Notes under the pieces: generated by a model | The model's database searches: none | Told to the model about the DNA's origin: nothing | What the model saw: the letters and a program-made list of their open reading frames with translations, nothing else | Assembly (NCBI GenBank): GCA_023399055.1 | Contig: JAEWQV010000014.1 | Coordinates: forward strand, 310,001-374,000 | Direction: 5' to 3' | Length of the DNA: 64,000 nt | From: Bacillota bacterium | Lineage (GTDB): Bacteria; Bacillota; Clostridia; Lachnospirales; Lachnospiraceae | Shown here: piece after piece, positions 54,430 through 62,482 of the stretch | How the letters are laid out: each line of letters starts with the position of its first letter | How positions within the stretch are numbered: position 1 is the stretch's first letter | Made by a program: the position numbers and the translations under genes

Positions 54430-54927
54430 ATGAGTTTTTCAATTGAAAAGATGCACCCAGAGGATTGGCCACTGGTGTCTGAAATTTATTTGACAGGAAT
54501 TAGAACAGGGATTGCCACATTCCAAAGTGATGTTCCAACCTGGGAGGAATGGAATAAAAGCCATAGTGAAAATTGCCGTTTCGTCGCACGGTCAGGAAAT
54601 GCAATACTCGGATGGATTGCTTTAACTCCGATATCCGGAAGATGTGTTTATGCAGGAGTAGCGGAGGTAAGTATTTATATTAGTGAAGAAAGTAGAAATC
54701 AAGGTGTGGGAACAGAACTATTAGCTGAGCTTATTTGGCGTTCTGAAGAAGCGGGTTATTGGACATTACAAGCAGCAATCATTAAAGATAATATCGCAAG
54801 TAGAGAGTTATTTAGAAAATGCGGCTTTCGTGAAATAGGTTTTCGAGAGAAATTAGGCAAAATGGCTGATGGAAAATGGTATGATGTTGTAATGGTAGAA
54901 AAAAGGAGTACATCAGTGGGCATATGA
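54430..54927 (+). CDS. GNAT acetyltransferase, ArsN1 type
   Basis: 165 aa from ATG 54430 (GGGAGG, 7 nt). Phosphinothricin-acetyltransferase-like GNAT: GIATFQSDVPTWEEW, GWIALTPISGRCVYAGVAEVSIYISEESRNQGVGTELLAELIWRSEEAGYWTLQA, ELFRKCGFREIGFREKLGKMADGKWYDVVMVEKRS. Close in motif order to ArsN1, which N-acetylates the organoarsenical antibiotic arsinothricin; sits 14 bp after arsM. ArsN1 is favoured by context, but a plain PAT/Bar-type enzyme cannot be excluded. Confidence 0.8.
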   Translation: MSFSIEKMHPEDWPLVSEIYLTGIRTGIATFQSDVPTWEEWNKSHSENCRFVARSGNAILGWIALTPISGRCVYAGVAEVSIYISEESRNQGVGTELLAELIWRSEEAGYWTLQAAIIKDNIASRELFRKCGFREIGFREKLGKMADGKWYDVVMVEKRSTSVGI

Positions 54928-54999
54928 AGAAAGCCTTGCTGCAGAACAAGTTAATTGCATTAAAACGAGGTATTTAATATCTGAATGACCTAAGATTTT

Positions 55000-55027
55000 G
55001 GGCTGCTCCGATATGCGGCCCTTTTTT
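55000..55027 (+). terminator. Terminator of the arsM-arsN unit
   Basis: GGGCTGC / GCGGCCC stem (one T-G pair) followed by TTTTTT. Confidence 0.85.
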
Positions 55028-55039
55028 AAGAATTATATA

Positions 55040-55068
55040 TTGACGAATATCGATATGATAGATATAAT
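55040..55068 (+). promoter_or_regulatory. arsR1 promoter with ATATCGAT operator repeats
   Basis: TTGACG 55040-55045, 17-bp spacer, TATAAT 55063-55068. The palindrome ATATCGATAT lies in the spacer, and a second ATATCGATA lies just after the -10 (about 55072-55082). Two spaced copies suit binding by the ArsR encoded next. Confidence 0.8.
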
Positions 55069-55104
55069 AAACATATCGATAATTATAGATATGAGGTGAT
55101 TTGA

Positions 55105-55422
55105 TTGGACTCTAAATATGATAAAACCGCAACAATATTTAAAGCACTTAGTGATACAAATCGATTGATGATAGTTGACATGCTATTTCAAGGAGAAATG
55201 TGTGCTTGCCAATTACTAGATGAGTTAAATATCTCCCAATCGACATTATCACACCACATGAAAAGCTTATGTGATGCTGGAATTGTAAATGGTCGTAAAG
55301 AAGGAAAATGGATGTATTATTCTATTAATAATAATGACTGCGAACCGGCTCATTCCTTATTAACGCAAATCATAAATACACCAGTACAAAGTAATGTTAA
55401 TTCAAGTTGGTCTTGTAATTAA
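55105..55422 (+). CDS. arsR: ArsR-type As(III) repressor 1
   Basis: 105 aa from TTG 55105 (GAGGTGA upstream). Winged helix IFKALSDTNRLMIVDMLFQGEMCACQLLDELNISQSTLSHHMKSLCDAGIVNGRKEGKWMYYSINN with the As(III)-binding C33-x-C35 in the GEMCACQL motif. A C-terminal cysteine (WSCN) is present. Controls the flavoprotein gene 18 bp downstream and perhaps the rest of the island. Confidence 0.92.
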   Translation: MDSKYDKTATIFKALSDTNRLMIVDMLFQGEMCACQLLDELNISQSTLSHHMKSLCDAGIVNGRKEGKWMYYSINNNDCEPAHSLLTQIINTPVQSNVNSSWSCN

Positions 55423-55440
55423 GTAGAGAGGAGAGAAATC

Positions 55441-57084
55441 ATGCGCATTGTTATTATAGGAGCTGTTGCAGCTGGGACATCGGCGGCAGCAAAAGCAAGG
55501 AGAAATAGTGAAGATGCAGAAATTTTAATTTATGAAAAAGATAGTTATATCTCTTATTCCGGATGTGGTATGCCTTATTACATCGGTGGAGAAGTTGAAA
55601 ACTCTAATGAATTGACTCCACGAAATCCACATTTCTTTAAAGAAAAATATAATGTTGATATTCATACTTTGCATGAAGTTCTTTCAATTGCACCTTCTTC
55701 TAAGACTATAACTGTGAAAAATCTTGTGAGTGGAGAAGTATTTACCGATTATTATGATAGGCTTGTGATTGCCACTGGTGCCAGAGCAACTATTCCGCCT
55801 ATACATGGAGTGGAGAATAAACAAGTTTTCACCTTGCGAAATATTGGTGATATGGAAAAAATAAAAGAATTTATAAATGTACATCATCCAAAAACAGCTA
55901 TAATAATCGGTACGGGGTTTATCGGCCTTGAAGTATGTGAAAATCTTAAAAAGCTAGACATTGATGTTACCTTACTTGAAAGGTTACCTCATGTAACTCC
56001 TGGATTAGATAAAGATATGGCCGTTCACGTTAAAGAAAACCTTATTAAAAATGGGGTTAAGGTATATATAGGTGCTACAGCAACTGAAATCACAGATGAC
56101 AAGGTGATATTATCAGATGGAGTAGAAATTAGTGCTGATTTAGTACTCGTTTCAACCGGTGTCAGACCTAATACAAAACTTGCTGAAGATGCTGGCGTAA
56201 ACCTAGGTATCACAGGTGCAATTAGTGTTAATAACAAAATGCAAACAAATCTACCAGATATTTATGCGTGCGGTGATTGCATTGAACAAAACCATATTGT
56301 CACCGGAAAGCCTGTTTATCGTCCTATGGGTTCAACTGCCAATAAGACCGGTAGAATTGCCGGTGATAACATAACTGGAGGAAGTTTAGAATTTATAGGT
56401 GTTCTGGGTACAGGTATATTTAAAATATTTGATCTTACTGTCGCTCAAACCGGCTTATCGGAACGAGAAGCACTAGATCATGGATATGAGATAGCTGTTT
56501 GTCATAATATAAAACCAAATAAACCTGAATACCTGGGTGGAAAGGAAATGATCATTAAAGGAATAGCAGACAAAAATACAGGCAGACTGCTGGGTGTACA
56601 AATTGTAGGTTATGAAGGTGTTGATAAAAGAATTGACGTCTTTGTTACTGCGATTACATTTAAAGCGACTGTAGAAGATTTATTCCATTTGGATCTGGCT
56701 TATGCACCTCCGTTTTCTACAACAAAAGATCCGGTTATGTACACGGGAATGATACTTGATAATGCTATCCGTCACGGAAGACCATTAATAACGGCAGAAC
56801 AACTAAAAGAACTTGAGCTGAGTGGAAAGAACTATAAATTAATTGATGCAAGAGTGATAGCGCAATATGAGAAAGCTCATGCTAAGGAAGCTGTTAATAT
56901 TCCTCACGCTAATTTAAGAGATTCAATCGATGAGTTGGATCCAAGTGTACCCGCAATTACCTACTGTAATAAAGGTGTAACAGGAAATGCAGCACAGAAT
57001 ATACTCATCAACAATGGTTTTAAAGAAGTATATAATCTGTCCGGTGGGTATAAACAGTATAACAAGGTAAGTGCAGATAAGTAG
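55441..57084 (+). CDS. CoA-disulfide-reductase-like flavoprotein with rhodanese domain
   Basis: 547 aa. FAD/NAD(P)H pyridine-nucleotide disulfide oxidoreductase (residues 1-445): IVIIGAVAAGTSAAAKARR, active-site C42 in YSGCGMPYY (CoA-disulfide reductase type), NAD-binding AIIIGTGFIGLEVCENL, FAD-binding PDIYACGDCIE. The C-terminal rhodanese domain (455-547) has C509 in the loop CNKGVT, a six-residue sulfurtransferase-type loop rather than the longer Cdc25/Acr2 arsenate-reductase loop. Known CoADR-rhodanese fusions reduce CoA disulfides or polysulfides; here, in an ars operon without arsC, it may supply reduced thiols or persulfide chemistry for arsenic handling (inference). Confidence 0.88.
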   Translation: MRIVIIGAVAAGTSAAAKARRNSEDAEILIYEKDSYISYSGCGMPYYIGGEVENSNELTPRNPHFFKEKYNVDIHTLHEVLSIAPSSKTITVKNLVSGEVFTDYYDRLVIATGARATIPPIHGVENKQVFTLRNIGDMEKIKEFINVHHPKTAIIIGTGFIGLEVCENLKKLDIDVTLLERLPHVTPGLDKDMAVHVKENLIKNGVKVYIGATATEITDDKVILSDGVEISADLVLVSTGVRPNTKLAEDAGVNLGITGAISVNNKMQTNLPDIYACGDCIEQNHIVTGKPVYRPMGSTANKTGRIAGDNITGGSLEFIGVLGTGIFKIFDLTVAQTGLSEREALDHGYEIAVCHNIKPNKPEYLGGKEMIIKGIADKNTGRLLGVQIVGYEGVDKRIDVFVTAITFKATVEDLFHLDLAYAPPFSTTKDPVMYTGMILDNAIRHGRPLITAEQLKELELSGKNYKLIDARVIAQYEKAHAKEAVNIPHANLRDSIDELDPSVPAITYCNKGVTGNAAQNILINNGFKEVYNLSGGYKQYNKVSADK

Positions 57085-57127
57085 AGTATAAACAGGTAGA
57101 GTAACAATTTGTAATACTTCCGCATAA

Positions 57128-57160
57128 TATGCATATGTATATATAAGCATATAAGCATTC
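57128..57160 (+). promoter_or_regulatory. AT-rich repeat element before arsR2
   Basis: Overlapping ATATGCATAT palindrome and repeated ATAAGCAT units directly upstream of the second arsR. Likely a regulator-binding region; no clean -35/-10 pair could be fixed. Confidence 0.4.
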
Positions 57161-57181
57161 AATGATGGAGGTGATTGTAAG

Positions 57182-57529
57182 GTGATCGATACATTTAAAG
57201 CACTATCAGAAGAGAGTAGGCTAAGGATATTATCAATACTAATAGATGGAGAAATGTGTGTGTGTGAAATTGAATCAATACTAAATATGTCACAATCCAA
57301 CGCATCGAGGCATCTTAATGTACTTAGACAGAGCGGAATCTTGATAAGATACAAAAAAGCACAATGGACGCATTACCGATTAAGCGAACAGTTTATTGAA
57401 AACAACAAGGATCTCTATAACTATCTTTTTAAAAAGTTAAAAGACCTTCCAACTTATCGGGATGATATAAAAAATAAAAATAATTGCAGTTGTAAAGGTT
57501 TATGTACACAGAGTATTAATCCGCATTAG
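57182..57529 (+). CDS. ArsR-type As(III) repressor 2
   Basis: 115 aa from GTG 57182 (GGAGG, 10 nt). Same fold as arsR1 (IDTFKALSEESRLRILSILIDGEMCVCEIESILNMSQSNASRHLNVLRQSGILIRYKKAQWTHYRLSE) with C26-x-C28 in the first metal motif, plus a C-terminal CSCKGLC cluster that could add a second thiolate site. Probably controls the acr3-arsD-arsA genes that follow. Confidence 0.9.
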   Translation: MIDTFKALSEESRLRILSILIDGEMCVCEIESILNMSQSNASRHLNVLRQSGILIRYKKAQWTHYRLSEQFIENNKDLYNYLFKKLKDLPTYRDDIKNKNNCSCKGLCTQSINPH

Positions 57530-57570
57530 TTAAGATAATTATCTTTATTGTAAAGGAGGATAACTAATAT

Positions 57571-58641
57571 ATGAATGAAAAGAAAGGGGCTAGACTATCA
57601 TTTCTTGACCGCTTTTTAACACTATGGATATTCATTGCAATGGGAATTGGAGTCTTAGGAGGATATCTTTTTCCTGGAATATCAAAATCATTAGAAGAGA
57701 TGAGTACAGGAGCAATTTCATGGCCAATAGCAATTGGGCTAATTGTTATGATGTACCCACCATTAGCAAAAATAAAATATGAGGAAATGGGTAAAGTTGC
57801 AACAAATAAAAAAGTTCTAATTTTATCACTAATTCAGAACTGGATTATAGGTCCGATTCTAATGTTCGGTCTCGCTATCTTGCTGCTACGCGATATGCCA
57901 AATTATGCGGTAGGATTAATTATTATAGGATTAGCAAGATGTATCGCAATGGTAATCGTTTGGAACACGCTGGCGAAAGGCGATAATGAGTACTGCGCTG
58001 CCTTAGTAGCTCTTAATTCAATATTTCAGATATTATTATATTCGGTATATATTTACTTATTTGTAACACTTTTACCTAAATGGCTGGGGCTACCTTGGGG
58101 TGGTCAGGTTATTGATATTTCAATCTGGGATGTGGCTAAAAGCGTATTAATATATCTTGGCATTCCTTTTGTATTAGGTTTTTTGACTAGACTAGTTTTA
58201 GTAAAGTCAAAATCCAAAGAGTGGTACGAAAAAGTATTTATTCCTAAGATATCACCACTTGCTCTGGTTGCATTACTTTATACAATTGTTGTAATGTTCA
58301 TACTAAAAGGTCAATATATTGTTACCTTGCCAATGCATGTTATAAGAATTGCTATACCTTTGCTTCTGTATTTCATTATCATGTTTTTCGCGAGCTTTTT
58401 TATGTCTTATAAGCAAAAGCTATCATATGAGCAGACAGTAACCTTAGCATTTACTGCAGCAAGTAATAATTTTGAATTGGCAATTGCAGTAGCTGTGGCT
58501 GTATTTGGAATTTCTTCGGATCAGGCATTCGCTGCAGTTATAGGTCCATTAATTGAGGTACCAGTAATGATAATGTTAGTCAATGTTGCTTATCCGCTTA
58601 AAAATAAGTTATTTCAAAAACGTATTTTAAATTTAAAATAA
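57571..58641 (+). CDS. acr3: Arsenite efflux permease, ACR3 family
   Basis: 356 aa, about ten membrane helices. ACR3 rather than ArsB: LSFLDRFLTLWIFIAMGIGVLGGYLFPG start, the conserved catalytic cysteine C124 in GLARCIAMVIVWN, and NFELAIAVAVAVFG near the end. Exports arsenite by the proton gradient, or with ATP energy when bound to ArsA. AAGGAGG before ATG 57571; arsD and arsA follow in the same direction. Confidence 0.95.
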   Translation: MNEKKGARLSFLDRFLTLWIFIAMGIGVLGGYLFPGISKSLEEMSTGAISWPIAIGLIVMMYPPLAKIKYEEMGKVATNKKVLILSLIQNWIIGPILMFGLAILLLRDMPNYAVGLIIIGLARCIAMVIVWNTLAKGDNEYCAALVALNSIFQILLYSVYIYLFVTLLPKWLGLPWGGQVIDISIWDVAKSVLIYLGIPFVLGFLTRLVLVKSKSKEWYEKVFIPKISPLALVALLYTIVVMFILKGQYIVTLPMHVIRIAIPLLLYFIIMFFASFFMSYKQKLSYEQTVTLAFTAASNNFELAIAVAVAVFGISSDQAFAAVIGPLIEVPVMIMLVNVAYPLKNKLFQKRILNLK

Positions 58642-58669
58642 AATTCTTAATAAAAATCTGGAGGTATGT

Positions 58670-59077
58670 ATGATGAATAAGTTAGAGATATTTGAGCCGG
58701 CTATGTGCTGCCCAACAGGATTATGTGGAGTTGATGTAGATCCTGAACTACTAAGAATTACAACAGTGTTAAATACCATAGAGAAGAATGGTGTAAAAGT
58801 GGAGCGATATAATTTGTCTAGCGCACCGCATGAATTTATAAAAAATATCGTTGTTACTGATTATATAAGAGATAAGGGGGTAGAAGCCTTACCGATTTCT
58901 GTTCTTAATGGTGAAATTGTTATTCAGGGTAGATATCCGATGAATGAGGAACTAGTTCAAATGCTCAATATTCCATTAACTTATGTCGAGTGCCAAGAGG
59001 TAGAAGAGATAACTAATAGTGAAGCAGAAGAGGAATGTTGTGGCGGAAGTTGTTGTTGCTCTGATAGTTGCTGTTAA
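58670..59077 (+). CDS. arsD: Arsenic metallochaperone ArsD
   Basis: 135 aa. As(III)-binding C13-C14 and C19 in AMCCPTGLC (12, 13 and 18 if the second Met is used), plus vicinal cysteines at the end (EECCGGSCCCSDSCC). Passes arsenite to ArsA. Start ATG ATG at 58670 after GGAGG. Full-length with an extra-rich cysteine tail. Confidence 0.95.
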   Translation: MMNKLEIFEPAMCCPTGLCGVDVDPELLRITTVLNTIEKNGVKVERYNLSSAPHEFIKNIVVTDYIRDKGVEALPISVLNGEIVIQGRYPMNEELVQMLNIPLTYVECQEVEEITNSEAEEECCGGSCCCSDSCC

Positions 59078-59100
59078 GTACTAGGGAAGGACTGAATTAA

Positions 59101-60801
59101 GTGAATAAATTTAATCCAGAAAAAATAAAGTTAACCAAGTATTTGTTTTATACGGGAAAAGGTGGAGTTGGCAAGACCTCAATTGCCTGTGCAACAGCAG
59201 TTGCTCTTGCAGATAGTGGAAAGCATATAATTCTTATCAGTACAGATCCGGCATCAAATCTTCAGGATGTATTCGGGACCGAGCTAGATAATAAGGGTAA
59301 ACCCATGAAAGAAGTACCTAATCTTGTAGTTGCTAACCTTGATCCAATTAAGGCAGCGGCAGAGTATAGGGAAAGTGTTATTGCTCCATATCGGGGATTG
59401 TTACCAGAGTCTGCAATTAACAATATGGAAGAACAATTATCAGGATCTTGTACCGTTGAAATTGCTGCCTTCAATGAATTCTCTAAGTTCATTACGGATG
59501 AGAAAGTGAAAAAGGAGTATGATCATATAATCTTTGATACAGCTCCGACTGGTCATACGCTAAGAATGCTGCAGTTACCATCTGCATGGAGCAATTTTAT
59601 TAGTGAAAGTACGCATGGAGCCTCTTGCCTCGGGCAGCTTTCCGGTCTTGAAGATAAAAAAGGAATCTATAAAAATGCCGTCACAACACTAACGGATAAA
59701 GACACCACCACCCTGATATTGGTATCTCGTCCAGAAGAAACTCCACTAAAGGAAGCAGAAAGAGCGTCAAGTGAACTTTCGGATATTGGTGTAAATAATC
59801 AAATGATTATTATCAATGGTGTATTAGATACTTATGATGATGATATTTCATCAAGTTTTTATCACAAGCAGCAAGAAGCCTTAGCAAATATGCCAGTGAC
59901 TTTAAATTTTATTACCCAATATATAATTCCTTTAAGACCGTATAATATAACAGGTATAGAAAATGTAAGAGGGTTACTTACCGAGGTTAGCTATAAATTG
60001 AATACAGTAGTGTTAGAAGCGAATATAATTCAATCCATGGAGGATGTAATTGAAGATTTATATCGTTCTGAAAAGAAGGTTATATTTACAATGGGTAAGG
60101 GAGGAGTAGGTAAAACTACAATTGCTGCCGCCATTGCATCAGGATTGGCTGCTAGAGGTAAGAAAGTACATTTAACCACGACAGATCCAGCTGCACATCT
60201 AAAATACGTTATAAGTGAGTCTAAAGATATAACAATGAGTAGTATAGATGAGAAAGCTGAATTGAAAAGATATCAGGAAGAGATACTTACAAAAGCAAGA
60301 GAAACTATGACCGAAGCAGATATCGCATATATTGAAGAAGATCTAAGATCTCCTTGTACGCAAGAAATTGCTGTATTTAGAGCTTTTGCAGAGATTGTAG
60401 ATAAAGCAGAAGATCAAATTGTTGTGATAGATACAGCGCCTACCGGACATACACTTTTACTTCTTGATTCCACACAAAGTTATCATAAGGAAATCCAACG
60501 ATCTCAAGGTAATACACCGGATTCTGTAAAAAGATTACTTCCTAGGCTTCGAAATTCAAAGGAAACAGAAGTAATAATTGTGAGTTTAGCTGAAGCTACA
60601 CCTGTATATGAGGCATTGCGACTGGAGGAAGACCTACAACGCGCTCAGATAGCCACAAAATGGTGGGTTATCAATTCATCACTTTTTCAAAGTAAAACTT
60701 CAAATAAAATATTAGCTGTAAAAGCTAATAATGAAATCGAATGGATAAATAAGGTTAATGAGCTTTCCGGTGGTAATTTCGCAATTATTCCCTGGTTTTA
60801 A
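59101..60801 (+). CDS. arsA: Arsenite-activated ATPase ArsA
   Basis: 566 aa, GTG start 23 bp after arsD with an AGGGAAGG site. Two homologous halves, each with a P-loop (GKGGVGKTS at 19-27; GKGGVGKTT from 332) and a DTAPTGHTLR(L)L signal motif. Metal-site cysteines corresponding to C113, C172 and C422 of the plasmid enzyme are present (GSCTVEIA, GASCLGQL, SPCTQEIA). Energises ACR3 with ATP. A hairpin terminator lies 94 bp downstream. Confidence 0.96.
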   Translation: MNKFNPEKIKLTKYLFYTGKGGVGKTSIACATAVALADSGKHIILISTDPASNLQDVFGTELDNKGKPMKEVPNLVVANLDPIKAAAEYRESVIAPYRGLLPESAINNMEEQLSGSCTVEIAAFNEFSKFITDEKVKKEYDHIIFDTAPTGHTLRMLQLPSAWSNFISESTHGASCLGQLSGLEDKKGIYKNAVTTLTDKDTTTLILVSRPEETPLKEAERASSELSDIGVNNQMIIINGVLDTYDDDISSSFYHKQQEALANMPVTLNFITQYIIPLRPYNITGIENVRGLLTEVSYKLNTVVLEANIIQSMEDVIEDLYRSEKKVIFTMGKGGVGKTTIAAAIASGLAARGKKVHLTTTDPAAHLKYVISESKDITMSSIDEKAELKRYQEEILTKARETMTEADIAYIEEDLRSPCTQEIAVFRAFAEIVDKAEDQIVVIDTAPTGHTLLLLDSTQSYHKEIQRSQGNTPDSVKRLLPRLRNSKETEVIIVSLAEATPVYEALRLEEDLQRAQIATKWWVINSSLFQSKTSNKILAVKANNEIEWINKVNELSGGNFAIIPWF

Positions 60802-60894
60802 TATAGGCTGTAAAAGTTAAAAATGAATAAATATTTTTTTGACTTTATAGCTTGAATATTGAGATATGATGTACAAAATTATTATTTAAATCTT

Positions 60895-60940
60895 AAAGCT
60901 TTAGTAATTTTCTTCATTTGAAATTATTAAAGCTTTTTTG
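60895..60940 (+). terminator. Terminator of the ars island
   Basis: Near-perfect 16-bp arms AAAGCTTTAgTAATTT / AAATTATTAAAGCTTT (one G-T pair) followed by TTTTTTG. Confidence 0.85.
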
Positions 60941-61502
60941 TTTTCTGTACAAATATTAATATTAAATAATTATCATTGATTTTTGTAAAATTCAATTTAG
61001 ACGGTGTCAAAAATTTAGTAATTAAATTTTAATATGACTTCGTCGAACTTTTATGAAAAAAATGATAATAAACTTGCTGGAAATAGTAACAGTATACTGA
61101 CGAACAATTATGTCAATAAGACGAATTTTTATAACAATAGACAATGAGATATACTAATAAAAGATGTTTATAAAAGAAAAGAGGATAATCCAACTATTCG
61201 CGAAACCATAGTTTAACGAATAGATAACAGAAAATATGTTTTGACTGCTTGTAAATCTTGTAAATTGAAACAAATCTTATGCTCTACATTAACTTAATTT
61301 TGAGTAATACTATTTTTCATATTCTGTATATCTTCTGCATAGTTATTCTAATATAATTTTAGTTTATAAATGAAATTAAATTCAATCTTTTAAAAATAAT
61401 GATAATTTTATAAATTGATTTTTAAGTTAAAAATTTGAATAAATAATAAAACTATATCCTAAATACCTTATTTAATACCATAGAAGGAATACTCATATAT
61501 GT
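60941..61502. other. AT-rich gap without a convincing gene
   Basis: About 560 bp. A CTATTCG/CGAATAG hairpin lies near 61193-61222. A 37-codon Asn-rich frame (61034-61147) has no ribosome site. No RNA gene recognised. Confidence 0.5.
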
Positions 61503-61691
61503 TCACCTTTCTATTCTGTTACTTCTTACAATGTATTTATACCAGTATATGGGAATTGCTATCGCTGAACCGATGATAATTAGCACTGTCCAAGAAATTT
61601 TAGTTTTTTCTTGAATTGACCTATTATTTCTTACATTTAATACGAAAGTAAGAATTACTAAAATAATAGCAATTAGAAAGAGAATATCCAT
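61503..61691 (-). CDS. Tiny membrane protein 3
   Basis: 62 aa. N-terminal membrane helix (ILFLIAIILVILTFVLNV), polar loop (RNNRSIQEKTKI), second helix (WTVLIIIGSAIAIPIYWYKYIV), basic end. Its start overlaps the end of the upstream gene by 19 bp in another frame, so translation is probably coupled. The W...P-I-YWY pattern recalls PLDc_N-type small proteins, but this is weak. Function unknown. Confidence 0.65.
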   Translation of the reverse strand: MDILFLIAIILVILTFVLNVRNNRSIQEKTKISWTVLIIIGSAIAIPIYWYKYIVRSNRIER

Positions 61692-61852
61692 AGCAAATGT
61701 AATCCTGCTACTTGACTCATCCTTCTTTCCATTGTGGCAGAATCTTTAATGGGTTTAAACATATTGGGTAATATAAGTAACCAACTTAGTATAATGTAGA
61801 ACATAGGTAGAAATGCCATTACACCCAAAATCATTGATTTTTGATTTTTCAT
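61673..61852 (-). CDS. Tiny membrane protein 2 (59 aa)
   Basis: 59-codon gene with GAGGTGA just before ATG 61852. One or two hydrophobic segments (MILGVMAFLPMFYIILSWLLILP), a short charged part (FKPIKDSATMERRMSQVAG) and a hydrophobic end (LHLLWIFSF). Overlaps protein 3 and lies 35 bp after protein 1 on the same strand. It has the same style (hydrophobic, basic) as its neighbours. Confidence 0.65.
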   Translation of the reverse strand: MKNQKSMILGVMAFLPMFYIILSWLLILPNMFKPIKDSATMERRMSQVAGLHLLWIFSF

Positions 61853-61887
61853 TTGTCACCTCTTTTTAATTCAATGGGAAGGATAAT

Positions 61888-62124
61888 TCACTTTTTTGAT
61901 TTTATATACAATATTAGAGATAAAATCAAACATATTGCAGTTGGAGGCAAAAATAATACGCTGTGAATTAAAGCATCTAGATCAGCTCCTGTAGAAGCAT
62001 AGGGGGTATACTCTTGAATATTGTAAATATAAAATATACCTCCCAAATAGCACATTAATAGTAATATTCCAATTCCAAGTAAAACTCTTGACCCAACGTT
62101 TTTTTTAATTATAGATTTCATCAT
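61888..62124 (-). CDS. Tiny membrane protein 1
   Basis: 78 aa. GGAGG before the ATG at 62124. Two membrane helices (VLLGIGILLLMCYLGGIFYIY; SVLFLPPTAICLILSLILYI) separated by a polar loop (NIQEYTPYASTGADLDALI) and a KSKK end. First of three consecutive tiny membrane genes. Resembles small bacteriocin-immunity or membrane-stress proteins in shape only; no known family recognised. Confidence 0.65.
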   Translation of the reverse strand: MMKSIIKKNVGSRVLLGIGILLLMCYLGGIFYIYNIQEYTPYASTGADLDALIHSVLFLPPTAICLILSLILYIKSKK

Positions 62125-62482
62125 ATAACCTCCAACTCAAAATATGAATTATTTTGTTAGCTCCATTAATTTTATTTAATCCAAACTTACTATCCTCTTA
62201 TAAATATTACTCAAGGTATAAAGGTGTATCTTTTCTATTTTGAAGATTTGGAAATACTATTGCAAATGAGTAAATTATATCTATTACTTCCTTAGTCAAA
62301 ACGTTGCTCCTCCATTATCACAACCTTCTAATTCATAAAAAGGACATCTTTTTCTGTGTTTTTTTAGTTATTGAAATATTTCTTTTCTGTCAACATGCTG
62401 ATTCAGAAATAAATATAATTAATGAATATTTTTTATTGTCCTTCAATTATATTGTAGTATATTTTAATTTTACTACTATCTT
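62125..62482. other. Gap without a gene
   Basis: About 360 bp of AT-rich DNA between convergently or tandemly placed minus-strand genes. Short frames lack ribosome sites. The minus-strand promoter of the tiny membrane genes should lie here, but no consensus pair could be fixed. Confidence 0.45.

Noticed and set aside
55441..57084. Acr2/Cdc25-type arsenate reductase domain
   Set aside because: The rhodanese loop has six residues (CNKGVT) as in sulfurtransferases, not the longer C-x5-R loop of Acr2/Cdc25 enzymes.
53143..60801. Mobile element carrying the ars island
   Set aside because: No transposase, integrase, IS ends, attachment-site repeats or tRNA gene seen at either border; transfer is possible but unsupported here.
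61034..61147. 37-codon Asn-rich open frame
   Set aside because: No ribosome site, composition follows AT-rich DNA, no hydrophobic or structural signal.
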